Source: Agromyces flavus (GTDB lineage: Bacteria; Actinomycetota; Actinomycetes; Actinomycetales; Microbacteriaceae). Taken from it: a DNA stretch of 64,000 nucleotides. Shown here in pieces: positions 63,317-64,000 of this stretch (position 1 is its first letter; each line of letters begins with the position of its first letter). The stretch is from NCBI RefSeq assembly GCF_900104685.1, contig NZ_LT629755.1:1550001-1614000 (forward strand), read 5' to 3'. The notes below the pieces were generated by a model. That model was not told the origin of the DNA. It saw nothing but the letters and a program-made list of their open reading frames with translations, and made no database searches. The position numbers and the translations under genes are program-made.

Positions 63317-63586
63317 TTAGCGGCGCAGCCCGAGACGCTCGATGAGCGAGCGGTAGCGGTTGATGTCGACGTCGGCGAGGTAGCCGAGCAGACGACGACG
63401 CTGACCGACGAGGAGCAGCAGGCCACGACGCGAGTGGTGGTCGTGCTTGTGCGCCTTGAGGTGCTCGGTGAGATCCTTGATCCGCTTGGTGAGGATCGCG
63501 ATCTGGACCTCGGGGGATCCAGTGTCACCGGGGTGCGTCGCGTACTCTTCGATGATCGCCTTCTTGTTCTCTGCATCCAGAGCCAT
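63317..63586 (-). CDS. rpsO: 30S ribosomal protein S15
   Basis: The 89-residue S15: [70 protein letters not shown], read in parts, matches the family fully; it binds 16S rRNA at a three-way junction and its own mRNA in several bacteria. The ATG at 63586 gives the normal length. The same frame stays open to a GTG at 63664 with GGAGG 5 nt before it, noted separately. The -10 is TAGACT at 63677-63682. Confidence 0.97.
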   Translation of the reverse strand: MALDAENKKAIIEEYATHPGDTGSPEVQIAILTKRIKDLTEHLKAHKHDHHSRRGLLLLVGQRRRLLGYLADVDINRYRSLIERLGLRR

Positions 63587-63676
63587 AGATGGGATCCCCT
63601 TCCTTCTCGTTGCGCGCTGCCCGGGGCCTTGCGCCTGGGCTCTCTTGATGCGCGGCCGATTCACGGCAACCTCCAG

Positions 63677-63682
63677 AGTCTA
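63677..63682 (-). promoter_or_regulatory. Putative -10 box of rpsO
   Basis: TAGACT on the minus strand, about 90 nt before the S15 ATG and 12 nt before the upstream in-frame GTG. Confidence 0.45.
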
Positions 63683-63791
63683 GCAGAGCGGATGGCGCGA
63701 GCCCGACGCGCGGCCCCCGCCGGAATCACCCCCGTCCGCGGCTCAGTAGTGAGCATTACTCAGGAGTACCCTGCGGTCGGGGGAATCGGGC

Positions 63792-64000
63792 ATGGTCGGC
63801 GAGACGAGACGGTCGGAGCTCGAGGCGCGCGTGTACTCGCGCGCCGGGGCCGATGATCCACGCGTCCCCCGGGTCGATCCCCGGAACGGCCGGCCGATCT
63901 CCGTGACCGAGAGCGAATGGCGCCTGCTCCTGGACGACCCGGCGCGAGGCGCGCGACCCGCGCGCACTGGCGGTCGCTCCACGACGGACGCGGATGTCGC
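63792..64000 (+). CDS. Hypothetical protein, partial (3' end outside window)
   Basis: An open frame from the ATG at 63792 runs off the right edge after 69 codons: MVGETRRSELEARVYS then DPRVPRVDPRNGRPISVTESEWRLLLDD. The codon pattern (GC-rich third positions) looks coding. The charged, WRLLLDDPAR-containing N-terminus is like small Microbacteriaceae hypotheticals; no function can be given. TACCCT at 63767-63772 could be its -10. Confidence 0.6.
   Translation, partial: MVGETRRSELEARVYSRAGADDPRVPRVDPRNGRPISVTESEWRLLLDDPARGARPARTGGRSTTDADV

Overview
The window is a very GC-rich (about 70% by eye) actinobacterial chromosome segment. Gene content, the order dapF-miaA-miaB-recX-recA-DUF3046-clgR with cinA-pgsA-ftsK nearby, Lsr2, an Actino-pnp-type leader and abundant GTG/TTG starts point to Microbacteriaceae, perhaps an Agromyces-like organism (inference; no rRNA or marker search was possible).

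Layout. 1-5.8 kb: lysine/peptidoglycan (dapF, partial), tRNA i6A/ms2i6A modification (miaA, miaB), recombination (recX, recA with a LexA box) and a ClgR-like regulator, all leftward. 5.9-11.7 kb: a tricarboxylate uptake module (tctCBA) with a divergent CitA/CitB-type two-component system, which lies inside the usually continuous recA-clgR-cinA-pgsA-ftsK cluster. 11.7-19.2 kb: cinA, pgsA, ftsK, an acetyltransferase, RNase J and dapA. 19.2-20.8 kb: a scar with a truncated AbiEi-like gene, an HNH-like fragment, a 64-bp tandem repeat array and a nested hairpin. 20.8-29.5 kb: folA-thyA, thioredoxin/DUF4395, OsmC, an epimerase, dapB, a phosphatase, an M16 peptidase and an aldo/keto reductase. 29.6-39.4 kb: one leftward operon accD1-accA1-acd-maoC-citE-etfB-etfA-cytochrome b, which fits leucine/branched acyl-CoA catabolism from acyl-CoA to ETF to the membrane. 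39.5-42.1 kb: two TetR regulators, an MBL hydrolase and an acetyltransferase. 42.1-47.2 kb: lsr2, pterin dehydratase, and the bkdABC branched-chain 2-oxo acid dehydrogenase with a divergent Lrp regulator. 47.4-51.3 kb: a winged-helix regulator behind a 14-bp TGCAAA array, pnp with a structured leader, dodecin. 51.4-64 kb: a secreted protein, flavin enzymes, a kinase, an M28 peptidase, an EamA exporter, a CGNR regulator, a DJ-1 protein, an M24 peptidase, a flavin monooxygenase and rpsO.

How parts work together. bkdABC makes branched acyl-CoAs that the accD1...etfBA operon would oxidise and carboxylate; three similar operator-like sites tie the accD1 promoter to the second TetR gene. dapA, dapB and dapF supply diaminopimelate. 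RNase J and PNPase are the RNA decay pair.

Signals not explained by ordinary annotation: the 14-bp-spaced TGCAAA array (47400-47473), the 9-bp GGTCG array (9246-9300), the 64-bp array with its probable parent hairpin (19821-20739), an over-represented word GGATGCCGC that also builds terminator stems, many putative leaderless TANNNT promoters, and an ETF-linked cytochrome b with a triplicated LRxGLPR...GG..WP motif.
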